DNA from: Acidimicrobiia bacterium
GTDB lineage: Bacteria; Acidobacteriota; Vicinamibacteria; Vicinamibacterales; CAVVIG01
Reading direction: 5' to 3'
Assembly: GCA_016871175.1 (NCBI GenBank)
Contig: VFZL01000016.1
Span: forward strand, 1 to 64,000
Length of the DNA: 64,000 nucleotides
Part shown: positions 8,520 through 19,270 of the stretch, piece by piece
Position numbering within the stretch: the first letter of the stretch is position 1
Layout of the letters: every line of letters starts with the position of its first letter
Position numbers and translations under genes: made by a program
Notes under the pieces: model-generated
Seen by the model: only the letters and a program-made list of their open reading frames with translations
The model's database searches: none
What the model was told of the DNA's origin: nothing

Positions 8520-8762
8520 AAGGGGCCGGGCTCGTTGGTGCAGGGACTCGTTTGTTCAAGGGTTCGTTGGTTCGAGCGTTCGTGGGTGCAAAGGTTCAAG
8601 GGCTCGATGGTTCAGGCGTTCGCAGGTTCTAGGATTCACAGGTTCTGGGGTTCACAGGTTCTAGCGTTCAGGGTTCGAATGTCCGAGCTGGCCCACCGGC
8701 GAAACCCGGAATCCTGGAACCTCTTGAATCCCGAACACGTGAACTCTTGGAATCGGTGAACC
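8520..8762. repeat. GGTTC-type short-unit array with convergent arms (element A)
   Basis: The whole gap between the isomerase-like gene and asnS is built from degenerate 8-10 base units. From 8520 to about 8678 the units contain GGTTC (nine exact copies, for example AGGTTCTGGGGTTCACAGG). From about 8701 to 8762 they appear in the opposite orientation, as GAACC, GAATCC or GAACTC. The two arms are roughly complementary, so a transcript could fold back on itself, imperfectly. The short open frames seen here are products of the repeat. The same kind of element recurs at 10086 and 53250. Confidence 0.75.
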
Positions 8763-8792
8763 AGTCTCGGCAGGTTTCCATGGTGACACCAG

Positions 8793-10085
<1,293 letters not shown>

Positions 10086-10191
10086 AGGGTCCGGGGGCTC
10101 GGAGGTTCGAAGGTTTATGGGTTCGAGGGTTATCGAACCTGTCAGTGAGCCCGCAAACCTGGGAACCCTGAACCCGTGAACCCGTGAACCG
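10086..10191. repeat. GGTTC-type short-unit array with convergent arms (element B)
   Basis: The asnS-rimO gap begins with GGTTC-type units (GGAGGTTCGAAGG, GGGTTCGAGGG) to about 10132. It then switches to the inverse, with five GAACC copies and a clean tandem of the 9-base unit GAACCCGTG near 10168-10190. This is the most regular of the three arrays and shows the unit length. It ends 12 bases before the rimO ATG. Confidence 0.75.
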
Positions 10192-10203
10192 ACAATACAC
10201 ACA

Positions 10204-11616
10204 ATGAAAATCGGCCTCATCTCCCTGGGTTGCCCCAAGAACCTCGTCGACTCCGAGGTGATGCTCGGGCTCGCGCGGGACGCAGGGCACGAGCTGACCC
10301 ACGATGCAGCAGCAGCCGACGTGCTGGTGGTCAACACGTGCGCCTTCATCGACTCGGCCAAGCAAGAGTCGATCGACACCATCCTTGACATGGCGCGACA
10401 CAAGACCGAGGGGACGTGTCAGCGGCTCGTGGTGACTGGTTGCCTCGCCGAGCGGTATCGTGATGCCCTGAAGGCGGAGATTCCGGAAATCGACGCCGTG
10501 CTAGGCACCGGTGAAGTACCGGACATCATCAAGGCGATCGGGGGCTCTCGCGGCACCGTCGCGTCAGCACTTCCGTTTTATCGCGGCCTGCCGGGGCGCG
10601 CTGCCGGGGCGCCGGAGACCATTCTGCCGCAGGGACCCCGCACACCTCCCAACGGCCCCACCTATCTCTACGATGCCGATACACCACGACTCCTGGCCAC
10701 GCCGAAGCACTACGCGTACATCAAAGTGGCGGAGGGTTGCGACTACACGTGTGCGTTCTGCATCATCCCGACGCTTCGCGGCCCGTACCGCAGCCGGTCG
10801 GCTGACTCCATCGTCAAGGAAGCTCGGCAATTGGCCGCTCGGGGGGTCAGAGAGGTTCTGCTCATTTCGCAGGACACGACCTTCTACGGCATCGACCGGG
10901 GAGAGCGCGGGGCTCTGGGCCGCCTGCTCCGAACATTGAACACGGTGGAGGGCATCGCGTGGATTCGCCTGCTGTACCTCTACCCCACCACCATCGACGA
11001 TGGGACGCTCCAAGCCATGACCGAGTGCGACCGCGTCTGTAAGTACATCGACCTTCCGCTCCAACATGCCTCCGATGCGGTGTTGAAACGGATGCGTCGA
11101 CCGGGCTCGCGTGACGGCTACCGACGCCTCCTCGACCGGATCCGGCACACCGTACCCGGCGTCAGCCTCCGCACCACGTTCATCGTCGGCTTCCCCGGCG
11201 AAACCGATACCGACGTGGCAGCGCTCGAAGCGTTCGTCGACGAGCAGCGCTTCGACCACCTCGGCGTCTTCACCTACTCCCACGAGGAAGGCACCCGTGC
11301 GTTCGCGTTCGATGACGATGTGCCAAAGAAGGAGAAGGAGGCCCGTCGCCGCCGCATCATGGGCCGGCAGAAACAACTGGTCCGAGAGCGGCTGAAGGGG
11401 CACATCGGCAGCGAGGTCCGCGTACTGGTCGATGGGCCGTCGAGCGATCACGATTTGGTCTGGAAGGGCCGGCTCGAGTGCCAAGCACCGGACATCGACG
11501 CCGCCGTCTACTTCACGGAAGCTGATCCGTCCGCGCTTAGACCCGGTCAGTTCGTCGACGCGATCGTGGTTGGCAGCAAGGATTACGACCTGGTCGTCAA
11601 ACCGCTGGCCGGCTGA
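10204..11616 (+). CDS. rimO: Ribosomal protein S12 methylthiotransferase RimO
   Basis: 470 residues; a radical SAM enzyme that methylthiolates an aspartate of ribosomal protein S12. The N-terminal UPF0004 domain starts GLISLGCPKNLVDSEVMLG, and VVNTCAF and VTGCLAERY supply the other cluster cysteines. The radical SAM CxxxCxxC is EGCDYTCAFCIIP. A C-terminal TRAM domain covers about the last 70 residues. LGCPKNLVDSE and the S12-type spacing separate it from MiaB. The linker between the first two domains (about residues 115-175) is somewhat longer than usual and Pro/Gly-rich. Confidence 0.94.
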   Translation: MKIGLISLGCPKNLVDSEVMLGLARDAGHELTHDAAAADVLVVNTCAFIDSAKQESIDTILDMARHKTEGTCQRLVVTGCLAERYRDALKAEIPEIDAVLGTGEVPDIIKAIGGSRGTVASALPFYRGLPGRAAGAPETILPQGPRTPPNGPTYLYDADTPRLLATPKHYAYIKVAEGCDYTCAFCIIPTLRGPYRSRSADSIVKEARQLAARGVREVLLISQDTTFYGIDRGERGALGRLLRTLNTVEGIAWIRLLYLYPTTIDDGTLQAMTECDRVCKYIDLPLQHASDAVLKRMRRPGSRDGYRRLLDRIRHTVPGVSLRTTFIVGFPGETDTDVAALEAFVDEQRFDHLGVFTYSHEEGTRAFAFDDDVPKKEKEARRRRIMGRQKQLVRERLKGHIGSEVRVLVDGPSSDHDLVWKGRLECQAPDIDAAVYFTEADPSALRPGQFVDAIVVGSKDYDLVVKPLAG

Positions 11617-11619
11617 CCA

Positions 11620-11646
11620 CTGACACAGGAGCGCGTGTGCTATACT
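11620..11646 (+). promoter_or_regulatory. Promoter of the rimP-nusA-infB operon
   Basis: CTGACA (11620-11625) and the extended -10 TGCTATACT (TG at 11638-11639, hexamer 11641-11646) are 15 bases apart. This is short spacing, but the extended -10 can compensate. It lies directly after the rimO stop and upstream of the attenuator-like hairpin. Confidence 0.5.
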
Positions 11647-11664
11647 TTGAAATTCGAACGCTTG

Positions 11665-11700
11665 GGTGTAACACCGAAGTGGGCTGGTGCCCACTTTTTT
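11665..11700 (+). terminator. Intrinsic terminator/attenuator in the rimP leader
   Basis: AAGTGGGC (11677-11684), loop TGGT, then GCCCACTT (11689-11696) form a perfect 8-bp stem running into a T-tract that ends at 11700. A small hairpin GGTG-TAA-CACC (11665-11675) precedes it directly. It sits 40 bases after the promoter and 26 before the rimP start, so it would stop most transcripts before the operon unless overridden. I recall similar GTGGGC/GCCCAC hairpins with a T-run in front of rimP (ylxS) in other bacteria, consistent with NusA feedback on its own operon. If no promoter fires, it could simply terminate rimO. Confidence 0.8.
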
Positions 11701-11726
11701 AGTTTCAGGACACTCTTTCGGGTCCG

Positions 11727-12215
11727 ATGAGGCGGGACGCGGACGTCGTCGAGCAGGTCCGAGCCATCGCCGCCCGCGTGGCCGGAACGCTGGGACTGGA
11801 CATTTTCGATGTGCAGTTTCGGCGAGAGGCCAGCGGAATGGTGCTGCGGGTGCAGGTGGACCGGCCGGGGCCGGCAGCCAAGGCCGAAGAGAGCGTCAGT
11901 GTGGAGGACTGCGCCGCGGTCAGTCGCGACCTGAGTGCGGTACTCGACGTCGAGGATGTGGTGCCGACCGCTTACGTGTTGGAGGTCTCGTCGCCGGGGC
12001 TCGACCGACCGCTGCGAACCGCGCAGGATTTCCAGCGGTTCGCCGGCCGCCGCGCCAAAGTGGTGATGCGACAGGCGGTGGACGGACAGTCCTTCTTCAA
12101 GGGGCGGTTGGAAGGGGTCACGGAGTCCGACGTGCTCATCGTGACCGATGACAAGCGGTGCCACCAGGTCCCGCTGGCGATCATCACGCGCGCGAATCTC
12201 GAGGTGGAGTTTTAA
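11727..12215 (+). CDS. rimP: Ribosome maturation factor RimP
   Basis: 162 residues; binds the nascent 30S subunit and promotes its maturation. The family signatures LEVSSPGLDRPL and DFQRFAGRRAKV mark the junction of the N-terminal alpha/beta domain and the C-terminal SH3-like barrel. Ends 3 bases before nusA, the usual operon order. Start ATG 11727. Confidence 0.93.
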   Translation: MRRDADVVEQVRAIAARVAGTLGLDIFDVQFRREASGMVLRVQVDRPGPAAKAEESVSVEDCAAVSRDLSAVLDVEDVVPTAYVLEVSSPGLDRPLRTAQDFQRFAGRRAKVVMRQAVDGQSFFKGRLEGVTESDVLIVTDDKRCHQVPLAIITRANLEVEF

Positions 12216-12218
12216 GGC

Positions 12219-13577
12219 ATGTCAGCCAATCCGTTGCAGCAGACGATCGAAGCGCTGGCGAAGGAGAAGGGCGTCAATCAGGACATCATCATCACCGCGC
12301 TGCAGGACGCCATCGAAGCCGCGGCACGCAAACGCTACAAGAACGAGAACATGCGTGCCCGCTTCAATCTCGACGCCGGCCAAATGGAGCTCGTGGCCGT
12401 AAAGCGGATCGTGGCTGAGGTGGCGGATCCGGCGACCGAGATCTCCCTCCAAGAGGCGCAGGGACTGTACGGCGACGAAGCCGAAGTGGACATGGAGATC
12501 GAGTTCCCGCGGCCCACCGAGGATCTCGGCCGCATTGCCGCACAGACCGCCAAGCAGGTCATCTTCCAAAAGGTCCGCGAGGCGGAGCGCGAGAATATCT
12601 TCGCGGAGTACAACCAGCAGGTCGGCGACGTCAAGAACGCATCGGTCAAGCGGTTCGAGAACGGCGACATCATCGTCGAGATTGGCCGCATCGAAGCGAT
12701 CATCCCGCGCAAGGAGCAGTCACGCGCTGAGAGCTACAACCCTGGCGACCGGATCCGCTCCGTGATCAAAGGCGTGAATCGAAGCGCCAAGGGCCCGCAG
12801 ATCGTGTTGTCGCGCACGGATCCGGCGTTGCTCATCAAGCTCTTCGAACAGGAGGTCCCCGAAATCTACGATGGCACGGTCATCATCCGGGGCGCCGTGC
12901 GCGAGGCGGGCGACCGGGCGAAAGTCGCCGTGTGCTCGCGGGAGCGCGACGTCGACCCCGTGGGCGCGTGCGTTGGGATGAAGGGCACCCGCGTCCAATC
13001 GATCATCCGCGAGCTGCGTGGCGAGAAGGTCGACATCGTCGAGTGGTCGGATGACCCGATCGCGTTCGTCACGAACGCGCTCAGCCCAGCCAAAGTCCAG
13101 CGCGTGTCGATCGTCGACGACCACGACAAGGTCATGGAGGTCGTCGTCGAGGACAGGCAGTTGTCGCTGGCGATCGGTAAGAAGGGACAGAACGTCCGGC
13201 TCGCGGCCAAGCTGACCGGCTGGCGGATCGACATCAAGAGCGAGGAAGAGAAGCGCCGCGAGGTCGAGGCGCAGCTCGAGGGTCTGGAAGCTCCCGCCGG
13301 GGAAGACACGCCCACCGCCGGCCCCGAAGCCGACGAGCCAGAGGCGACGCCGCTGCCGTACACGCTGGAAGGGATCGGCGACAAGACGATCCGCAAGCTT
13401 GTTGGCGCGGGGTTGGGCGACATCGCGGCCGTCGCCGCAGCCAGCGTGGAACAGCTATCGGAGATTCCAGGGATCGGAGCCAAGACGGGCGAGCGCATTC
13501 TCGCCGCCGCCCGCGGGGAAACGCTACCCGCGGCGGCAGAAACACCTGAGAGCGAGCCGAGCGATCGCGAAGCGTAG
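12219..13577 (+). CDS. nusA: Transcription termination/antitermination factor NusA
   Basis: 452 residues; RNA polymerase-associated pausing and antitermination factor. Order: N-terminal polymerase-binding domain (to about 135), S1 domain (KRFENGDIIVEIGRIEAIIP), and KH1/KH2 with GACVGMKGTRVQSIIRELRGEKVDIV and AIGKKGQNVRLAAKLTGW. A helix-hairpin-helix C-terminus (GIGDKTIRKL, IPGIGAKTGERIL) replaces the AR repeats of the E. coli protein. Second gene of the rimP operon, and the natural sensor for the leader terminator. Confidence 0.95.
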   Translation: MSANPLQQTIEALAKEKGVNQDIIITALQDAIEAAARKRYKNENMRARFNLDAGQMELVAVKRIVAEVADPATEISLQEAQGLYGDEAEVDMEIEFPRPTEDLGRIAAQTAKQVIFQKVREAERENIFAEYNQQVGDVKNASVKRFENGDIIVEIGRIEAIIPRKEQSRAESYNPGDRIRSVIKGVNRSAKGPQIVLSRTDPALLIKLFEQEVPEIYDGTVIIRGAVREAGDRAKVAVCSRERDVDPVGACVGMKGTRVQSIIRELRGEKVDIVEWSDDPIAFVTNALSPAKVQRVSIVDDHDKVMEVVVEDRQLSLAIGKKGQNVRLAAKLTGWRIDIKSEEEKRREVEAQLEGLEAPAGEDTPTAGPEADEPEATPLPYTLEGIGDKTIRKLVGAGLGDIAAVAAASVEQLSEIPGIGAKTGERILAAARGETLPAAAETPESEPSDREA

Positions 13578-13600
13578 TCGCGTTCTAATTGAGGTCACCG

Positions 13601-16474
13601 TTGGCAACTGTTCGGATCTACAAGGTTGCGGAGCTCCTTGGCACCACGAGCCAAGAGGTGTCGGCGCTGCTGAAGCGCGATCACGGGATCGAGGTGAGGA
13701 GTGCCTCGAGCACGATCGAGGAGATGGTCGCCCGGCAGTTCGTCGAGCGCCTCGCTCGCCAGCGTCGTATCACGCTGCCCACAGGCGACATCTTCGCCGA
13801 GACGCCGGTTGGGAAGGGCGGCGGCAAGAAGCCGGCCCTGGCGAAGAAGGGCGAACCGCCGAAGCCCGCAGCTCCCGCGCTGCCGCCGCCGCGCCTGGTC
13901 AAGACTCACAGGCCCGCGCCAGTCGTCGCGACCGGTGCAGCCCCAGAGGTCGTCGAGGCGGAGCCTCACGCGCCGCCGGAGCCAGCAGTGGCGGTGTCGG
14001 AGTCACCATCGCCGCCCGTGCCAGTCGTCGAGGAACCGGTCGCACCGGAGCCTGTCGCCGAGCCCGAGGTTGCTGAGCTGACCGCACCAGTGGCCGAGAT
14101 TGAGACGCCGACCGTGGCAGCGCCCGAGACCGAACCCATCACGACGGTCGCTGCCGCCGCCGTCGCACCCAGTCCCGAATCGGCCCCAGCCGCGAAGCCC
14201 TCTCCGGGCCGGCTGGTTCCGCAACGCCTCAGGCTGAGGATCGAGGAAGAGCGGCCTACCACGCCGATGCCGCCACTGCCCTCCACGCCAGCGCCGCGCA
14301 TCGTGCGTCCGCAGCCGCCCCGCTCGTCTGTTGTGGTGCCGCCACCGGCGGCACGTCCGGCTGTGTCACCGTCGGGCGCGCCCATGTCCGCGCGCACGGG
14401 GACGCCGTCAGCGCCGAGCGGTCGCCCGTTGCCGCCGCGCCCCAGTTTCCCAGCAGGACCGAGTCCGAGCGTACGTCCGCCCATCGGAGGACCCCGCCCG
14501 CTACCTTCGCCCCCGGTGCGGCCGTCCCAGCCGGCTCCCGGGCCGGGCGCACGACCGATGCAGCCCTCTTATCCACCTCGGCCCGCTTTGCCGGGCCGAC
14601 CGCCGGCCGGATTTCGACCGTTACCAGGCTCGACACGTCAGGCCCCACCGGTCGCGCGTCGCGACCAGGCACCGCGGCCGCCCGTGATGCTGCAGCCGAC
14701 CGGTCCGCCTCCGGTCACGCGGACCATCAGCCTGGCTGAAGGGATTACGGTCAAGGACCTGGCTGACAAGCTCGATGTGCGCGTGAAGGACGTGCTGGCC
14801 AAGCTGCTGATGAAGCGCCTCATGATGACCATCAACGCCACGCTCGACACCGAAACCGCGACGATGCTCGCGCGCGAGTTCGGCGCCGAGGTCCAGATGC
14901 GGAGCTTCGAGGAAGAGCTGATCCAGACCAACGCCGAGGACGTCCGAAAGGAAGACATCGTCTTGCGGGCACCGGTCGTGACGGTCATGGGGCACGTCGA
15001 CCACGGGAAGACGAGTCTGCTCGATGCGATTCGAGAAGCCCGCGTCGCCGAGCGCGAGGCCGGTGGCATCACACAACACATCGGTGCGTACCACGTGACG
15101 GTGAACGGTCGGAATATCGTGTTCCTCGACACGCCAGGTCACGAGGCGTTCACGCTGATGCGTGCCCGAGGCGCCAAGGTCACGGACATCGTCATCCTCG
15201 TGGTCGCAGCTGACGACGGCGTCATGCCGCAAACGAAGGAAGCGATCGACCACGCGCGCGCGGCGAACGTGCCGATCATCGTCGCGATCAACAAGATCGA
15301 CAAACCGGGCTCGAACCCCGAACGGGTAAAGCGGGAGCTGACAGAACTCGACCTGATGCCGGAGGACTGGGGCGGCAAGACCGTCACGGTCGAGGTGTCG
15401 GCGAAGAAGAATCAGAACCTCGACCTGCTTCTCGAGATGGTGCTGCTCGTCAGCGAGATCCTCGAGCTGAAAGCCAACCCGAAGCGTCACGCGTCCGGCA
15501 CCGTGCTGGAGTCCAAACTGGACAAGGGACGGGGCCCGGTGGCGACGGTCCTCGTGCAGAACGGAACGCTGTCGGTCGGCGACACCTTCATCGCGGGCCC
15601 CATCGTCGGTCGCGTGCGCGCGCTCATCGACGATCGCGGTCGCCCAACGAAGGCCGCCCAGCCGTCAACGCCCGTCGAGGTCCTCGGCCTCACCGGCTTG
15701 CCGCAGCCGGGTGACGTTTTCCAGGTAGCCGACGCCGCCAAGGCGCGCCAGATCGCCGCGTTCCGCGGGGAGCAGGCAAAGAACCGCGCGCTGGGGGCGA
15801 AAGGCGCGCGGTTGACGCTCGAGTCGTTGCAGGCGCAGATTGCCGAAGGTGGCGTCAAGGAGCTGTGCATCATCATCAAGGCTGACGTGCAAGGCTCCGC
15901 CGAAGTGCTGGCAGACACGCTGGTGAAGCTCTCGGACGACAAGGTCAAGGTGCGGATCATCCACGCGGGGGTGGGCGCCATCAACGAGTCGGATGTCCTG
16001 CTCGCGTCGGCGTCCAAGGCGATCATCATTGCGTTCAACGTCAGGCCCGATCGCAACGCTGAGGACATCGCGAGCCGCGAAGGGATCGACATCCGCCTGC
16101 ACTCGGTGATCTACAACGTCACCGACGAAATGAAGAAGGCGATGGCGGGGCTGCTCGAGCCCACCTTCAAGGAGGTGCGCATCGGCACGGCCGAAATCCG
16201 TAACGTGTTCAAGGTGCCCAAGTTCGGGTCGATCGCCGGCTGTTTGGTGGTCGAGGGTCGCATCACGCGCGCGAGCGAGACGAAGGCCCGTCTCCTGCGG
16301 GACAACGTGGTCGTCTACGAAGGCAACATCGGCTCGCTCCGACGATTCAAGGACGACGTGAGCGAGGTTCGGTCAGGCCTGGAGTGCGGCATCGGGTTCG
16401 AGCGCTTCAACGACCTCAAAGTCGGCGACAAGATCGAGGTCTTCACGATGGAGCGGGTCGCCACGCCCGCGTGA
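13601..16474 (+). CDS. infB: Translation initiation factor IF-2
   Basis: 957 residues from TTG 13601, chosen because GAGGT at 13591-13595 is correctly spaced and the protein then begins [13 protein letters not shown] like other IF-2 proteins. A TTG at 13589 would place the ribosome site inside the gene. Domains: IF2-N repeat; a roughly 300-residue Pro/Ala/Glu-rich linker; a second IF2-N ([20 protein letters not shown]); the G domain with GHVDHGKT (G1), DTPGHEAF (G3) and NKID (G4); then domains II-IV. Delivers initiator tRNA to the 30S subunit in a GTP-dependent way. Confidence 0.95.
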   Translation: MATVRIYKVAELLGTTSQEVSALLKRDHGIEVRSASSTIEEMVARQFVERLARQRRITLPTGDIFAETPVGKGGGKKPALAKKGEPPKPAAPALPPPRLVKTHRPAPVVATGAAPEVVEAEPHAPPEPAVAVSESPSPPVPVVEEPVAPEPVAEPEVAELTAPVAEIETPTVAAPETEPITTVAAAAVAPSPESAPAAKPSPGRLVPQRLRLRIEEERPTTPMPPLPSTPAPRIVRPQPPRSSVVVPPPAARPAVSPSGAPMSARTGTPSAPSGRPLPPRPSFPAGPSPSVRPPIGGPRPLPSPPVRPSQPAPGPGARPMQPSYPPRPALPGRPPAGFRPLPGSTRQAPPVARRDQAPRPPVMLQPTGPPPVTRTISLAEGITVKDLADKLDVRVKDVLAKLLMKRLMMTINATLDTETATMLAREFGAEVQMRSFEEELIQTNAEDVRKEDIVLRAPVVTVMGHVDHGKTSLLDAIREARVAEREAGGITQHIGAYHVTVNGRNIVFLDTPGHEAFTLMRARGAKVTDIVILVVAADDGVMPQTKEAIDHARAANVPIIVAINKIDKPGSNPERVKRELTELDLMPEDWGGKTVTVEVSAKKNQNLDLLLEMVLLVSEILELKANPKRHASGTVLESKLDKGRGPVATVLVQNGTLSVGDTFIAGPIVGRVRALIDDRGRPTKAAQPSTPVEVLGLTGLPQPGDVFQVADAAKARQIAAFRGEQAKNRALGAKGARLTLESLQAQIAEGGVKELCIIIKADVQGSAEVLADTLVKLSDDKVKVRIIHAGVGAINESDVLLASASKAIIIAFNVRPDRNAEDIASREGIDIRLHSVIYNVTDEMKKAMAGLLEPTFKEVRIGTAEIRNVFKVPKFGSIAGCLVVEGRITRASETKARLLRDNVVVYEGNIGSLRRFKDDVSEVRSGLECGIGFERFNDLKVGDKIEVFTMERVATPA

Positions 16475-16480
16475 CGTCCT

Positions 16481-16762
16481 GTGACAGTCGGGCTCCTGCT
16501 CGTCGAACTGCACGTCCCGGGCGCCCGCTCGCTCAAAGACAAGCGAATGGTGCTGCGGCGTATCAAGGATCGCTTGAAGAAGTTCAACGTTGCAGTTTCG
16601 GAGGTCGAGCACCACAACTTGTGGCAGCGCGCTGAGTTCGCCGTCGTTACAGTGAGCCCAGAACAGGGGCACGCCGACCGCGAGCTGGCTGCCGTGGCCG
16701 ACGAGATTGACCGCGTGGAGCCCGGCCTCGTGACGCGAACAAACGTTGAGTTCCTGACTTGA
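16481..16762 (+). CDS. DUF503 family protein (YlxP-like)
   Basis: 93 residues. HVPGARSLKDKRMVLRRIKD and KKFNVAVSEVEHHNLWQRAE are the conserved blocks of the DUF503/YlxP family. The family is habitually found between infB and rbfA and has been linked to ribosome assembly, but its biochemical role is not settled. Start GTG 16481, 6 bases after infB. Confidence 0.9.
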   Translation: MTVGLLLVELHVPGARSLKDKRMVLRRIKDRLKKFNVAVSEVEHHNLWQRAEFAVVTVSPEQGHADRELAAVADEIDRVEPGLVTRTNVEFLT

Positions 16763-16827
16763 TTCACCCCAGGCCCACAACGTGACGTGAAGTCACCATC
16801 CTCAATCTGCCGTCTCCATAATCACTG

Positions 16828-17217
16828 ATGTCTCAGGGCTCTCGTCCCGACCGCGTGGCGGATCAGGTCCGCAGTGAGATCGCGCTCATGCTCTCCCGCG
16901 AGGTGCACGATCCGGGCATCGGCTTCGTCACGATCACGCGCGTCCACCTGAGCCCCGACCTTCAGCAGGCGCGCGTCCGGTACACGACACTCGGCGATGA
17001 CAAATCCCGATTGAACACCGCCAAGGCCTTGCAACGCGCCGCGCCGTTCTTGCGGCGACAATTGGGCAGTCGGCTGCGCCTCCGCCGCGCGCCCGAGCTC
17101 ACCTTCGTGTACGACGACGCCATCGCCAGGCAGGACCGCATCGAGCAGCTCCTGAACGACATCCACCGGGAGGACGCCGCCCGTCAAGCAGAAGGAGACG
17201 ATGACCCACAGTCCTGA
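16828..17217 (+). CDS. rbfA: 30S ribosome-binding factor RbfA
   Basis: 129 residues; a KH-type fold protein needed for late 16S rRNA maturation. Visible signatures are RVADQVRSEIALMLSREVHDPGIGFVTIT near the N-terminus and ELTFVYDDAIARQDRIEQLL at the end. A CATAAT at 16817-16822 lies 5 bases before the ATG, possibly an internal leaderless promoter. Its last 17 bases overlap the next gene, suggesting translational coupling. Confidence 0.93.
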   Translation: MSQGSRPDRVADQVRSEIALMLSREVHDPGIGFVTITRVHLSPDLQQARVRYTTLGDDKSRLNTAKALQRAAPFLRRQLGSRLRLRRAPELTFVYDDAIARQDRIEQLLNDIHREDAARQAEGDDDPQS

Positions 17218-18205
17218 GATGTTGCAGATCGTCGAGGCCATTCGCGCGCGTCGGCGCTTCGTCCTCTCCTCGCATGCCCGTCCGGACGGCGACTCCATCG
17301 GCTCGCAACTGGCGATGGCCTACGCGCTGCGAGCACTGGGCAAAGAAGTGCGCCTCGTGAACAAGGACCGAGCGCCGGCCATGCTCCAACCGTTTCCTGG
17401 CGTATCGACAATCGAGATCGCCGACACCGTGCGGGACACGTTCGATGCCGCCGTCATCATGGAGTGCAGCGACCTCGCCCGGACAGGCGTCGCCGGACTG
17501 GACCGCTCGTTCGTGATCAACATCGACCATCACCCCGGCAACACCGAATACGGACAGATCAACTGGTTCGATTCATCGGCGGCGGCGTGCGGCGAGATGG
17601 TCTTCGACGTGGTCAAGGCGCTTGGCGTCCCGATGTCGGTCGAGATCGCCACGCACGTGTACGTCGCGATCCTTACCGACACGGGATCCTTTCACTACTC
17701 GAATATCACGCCGCGGACGTTCGCCATCGCACAGCAGTGCCTGGAAGCCGGCGTGGCACCGGTCGCGGTCTCTCGGCAGGTCTGGGACAGCAACAGCATG
17801 GGGCGTTTGAAGCTCTTCGGAGCCGTGCTGAGCAAAATGCAGATCGACTCGACGGGCCGCATCGCGATTCTGTATCTGGACCATGCGATGGCACGCGAAG
17901 CCGGCGGCACCTACGAGGACGTCGAAGGGCTGATCAACCAGCCCCTGACGGTCAAGGAGATCCAGGCTGTCATCTTCTTCAAGCAGAGCGAGGGTGACGA
18001 GTACCGCGTGAGCATGCGCTCGAAAGGCAACATCGACATTGGCTCGGTGGCCAAGCAGTTCGGTGGGGGCGGTCACAAGAACGCGGCCGGGTGCACCGTC
18101 GTCGGCGCGGTCGGCACACTGCAGCGAACCTTCGTCGACAAGATGACCAGGGCGATCGACGAGCACGTGCCAGAGGTCATCGCAGCACCGCGTGCCTCCG
18201 TCTGA
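17201..18205 (+). CDS. nrnA: DHH/DHHA1 phosphoesterase, NrnA-like oligoribonuclease/pAp phosphatase
   Basis: 334 residues. The DHH domain has SSHARPDGDSIGSQ (motif I), the DHH motif itself in INIDHHPGN, and a further metal-site region at ILTDTGSF. The DHHA1 domain ends with GGGGHKNAAGC. NrnA enzymes degrade 2-5 nt RNAs and hydrolyse 3'-phosphoadenosine 5'-phosphate. An ATG at 17201 with AAGGAG just upstream inside rbfA fixes the start. Conserved position between rbfA and truB. Confidence 0.9.
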   Translation: MTHSPEMLQIVEAIRARRRFVLSSHARPDGDSIGSQLAMAYALRALGKEVRLVNKDRAPAMLQPFPGVSTIEIADTVRDTFDAAVIMECSDLARTGVAGLDRSFVINIDHHPGNTEYGQINWFDSSAAACGEMVFDVVKALGVPMSVEIATHVYVAILTDTGSFHYSNITPRTFAIAQQCLEAGVAPVAVSRQVWDSNSMGRLKLFGAVLSKMQIDSTGRIAILYLDHAMAREAGGTYEDVEGLINQPLTVKEIQAVIFFKQSEGDEYRVSMRSKGNIDIGSVAKQFGGGGHKNAAGCTVVGAVGTLQRTFVDKMTRAIDEHVPEVIAAPRASV

Positions 18206-19187
18206 CGGAAGGGACAATCGGGCTCCGGTGGACGGACTGCTCATCCTCGACAAGCCCGTCGGGCCCACCTCACATGATATCGTGGCGCGCGTCCGTCGCG
18301 TGCTGCGTGAGTGGCGAATCGGGCACACCGGCACGCTCGATCCCAACGCGAGCGGCGTCCTGGCGTTGGTTGTCGGCCGCGCAACCCGGCTCGCGCAGTT
18401 CCTGGCGAACGACAGCAAAGCCTATGACGCTCTCGTCCAGTTCGGGGTCTCCACCGAGACCGACGATGCGCAAGGCGGGCCGCTGAACATCCCCTTTTCG
18501 GGGAACTGGCCGACCTTGGAGGAGGTACAGGGTGCGCTCGAGACATTTCGCGGCACACAGCGGCAACGTCCGCCTGTCTACTCCGCCAAGAAGATCCACG
18601 GCCGCCGGTCCTATGCGCTCGCGCGCGCCGCGTCCCGAACCGGCACGGGCTCCGAGTCTCGGCAGCCGGCACCAGTGGAGGTCACACTATACGACTTCAC
18701 GATCGCTCGGTATGAGAGTGGGTTGCTGGCGCTAGGGCTGACCTGCTCCGCCGGCTTCTACGTGCGAGCGCTGGCGCGCGATCTGGGTGAGCGCCTTGGA
18801 ACGGGCGGGCACATGTCCGGTCTACGTCGAACGCGCAGCGGCGCGGCGACACTCGATCGCGCGCTGAGCCTCACGACGATCGAGGCGACCCCCGAACGTG
18901 CTGCCGAGGCGTTGGTGCCAATGGCGGACATGTTGCTCAACCTTCCAGCGCTTCGCTTGACCGACGCGGGGGCGACACGCGCACGTCACGGGTCGGTGCT
19001 GGGCGTGTCGGACGTCGAGGCGCGGCTCGCTCCTCAGGGAGACGCGACGCCCCTGACCAGCGCGCGGGACGCTCCCGTCATCAGGCTGCTGAGCCCGAGC
19101 GGCGAGCTGCTCGCCATCGCCCGCTCTCGGTCGGCGGGAGAGGGTGAAGGGAGGTGGGCACTTCACCCGACGGTGGTTCTGGTGTGA
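18192..19187 (+). CDS. truB: tRNA pseudouridine-55 synthase TruB
   Basis: 331 residues; makes pseudouridine 55 in tRNA. The catalytic aspartate is D50 in GHTGTLDPNASGVL. The substrate-loop motif LANDSKAYDALVQFGVSTETDDAQG and the tyrosine-containing PVYSAKKIHGRRSYALAR follow. The C-terminus is degenerate PUA-like. Start GTG 18192 overlaps the end of nrnA by 14 bases. The rpsO promoter begins just past its stop. Confidence 0.93.
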   Translation: MPPSDGRDNRAPVDGLLILDKPVGPTSHDIVARVRRVLREWRIGHTGTLDPNASGVLALVVGRATRLAQFLANDSKAYDALVQFGVSTETDDAQGGPLNIPFSGNWPTLEEVQGALETFRGTQRQRPPVYSAKKIHGRRSYALARAASRTGTGSESRQPAPVEVTLYDFTIARYESGLLALGLTCSAGFYVRALARDLGERLGTGGHMSGLRRTRSGAATLDRALSLTTIEATPERAAEALVPMADMLLNLPALRLTDAGATRARHGSVLGVSDVEARLAPQGDATPLTSARDAPVIRLLSPSGELLAIARSRSAGEGEGRWALHPTVVLV

Positions 19188-19197
19188 TGAGTGGGCT

Positions 19198-19226
19198 TTG
19201 CATCCCCCGATCGTCTGAAGTAAGAT
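19198..19226 (+). promoter_or_regulatory. Promoter of rpsO
   Basis: TTGCAT (19198-19203), a 17-base spacer, and TAAGAT (19221-19226), 10 bases after the truB stop. It gives a leader of about 145 bases before the rpsO start, long enough to hold the folded element at 19271-19346. Confidence 0.5.
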
Positions 19227-19270
19227 CTTAAGCTTGTTCGACTAAGAGGTTCTCTTGCATACGGCGGTAC

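Noticed and set aside
8413-8759. Two short open frames with repetitive Gly/Ser/Val/Phe translations
   Set aside because: They are translations of the GGTTC array and lack a ribosome site or any family resemblance.
8520-8762. Possible CRISPR or minisatellite
   Set aside because: Units are 8-10 bases, degenerate and reverse orientation midway. There are no constant repeats with unique spacers and no cas genes.
16782-16796. GTGAC/GTCAC hairpin between the DUF503 gene and rbfA
   Set aside because: Only 5 bp with no tail and no link to the ribosome site; expected by chance.
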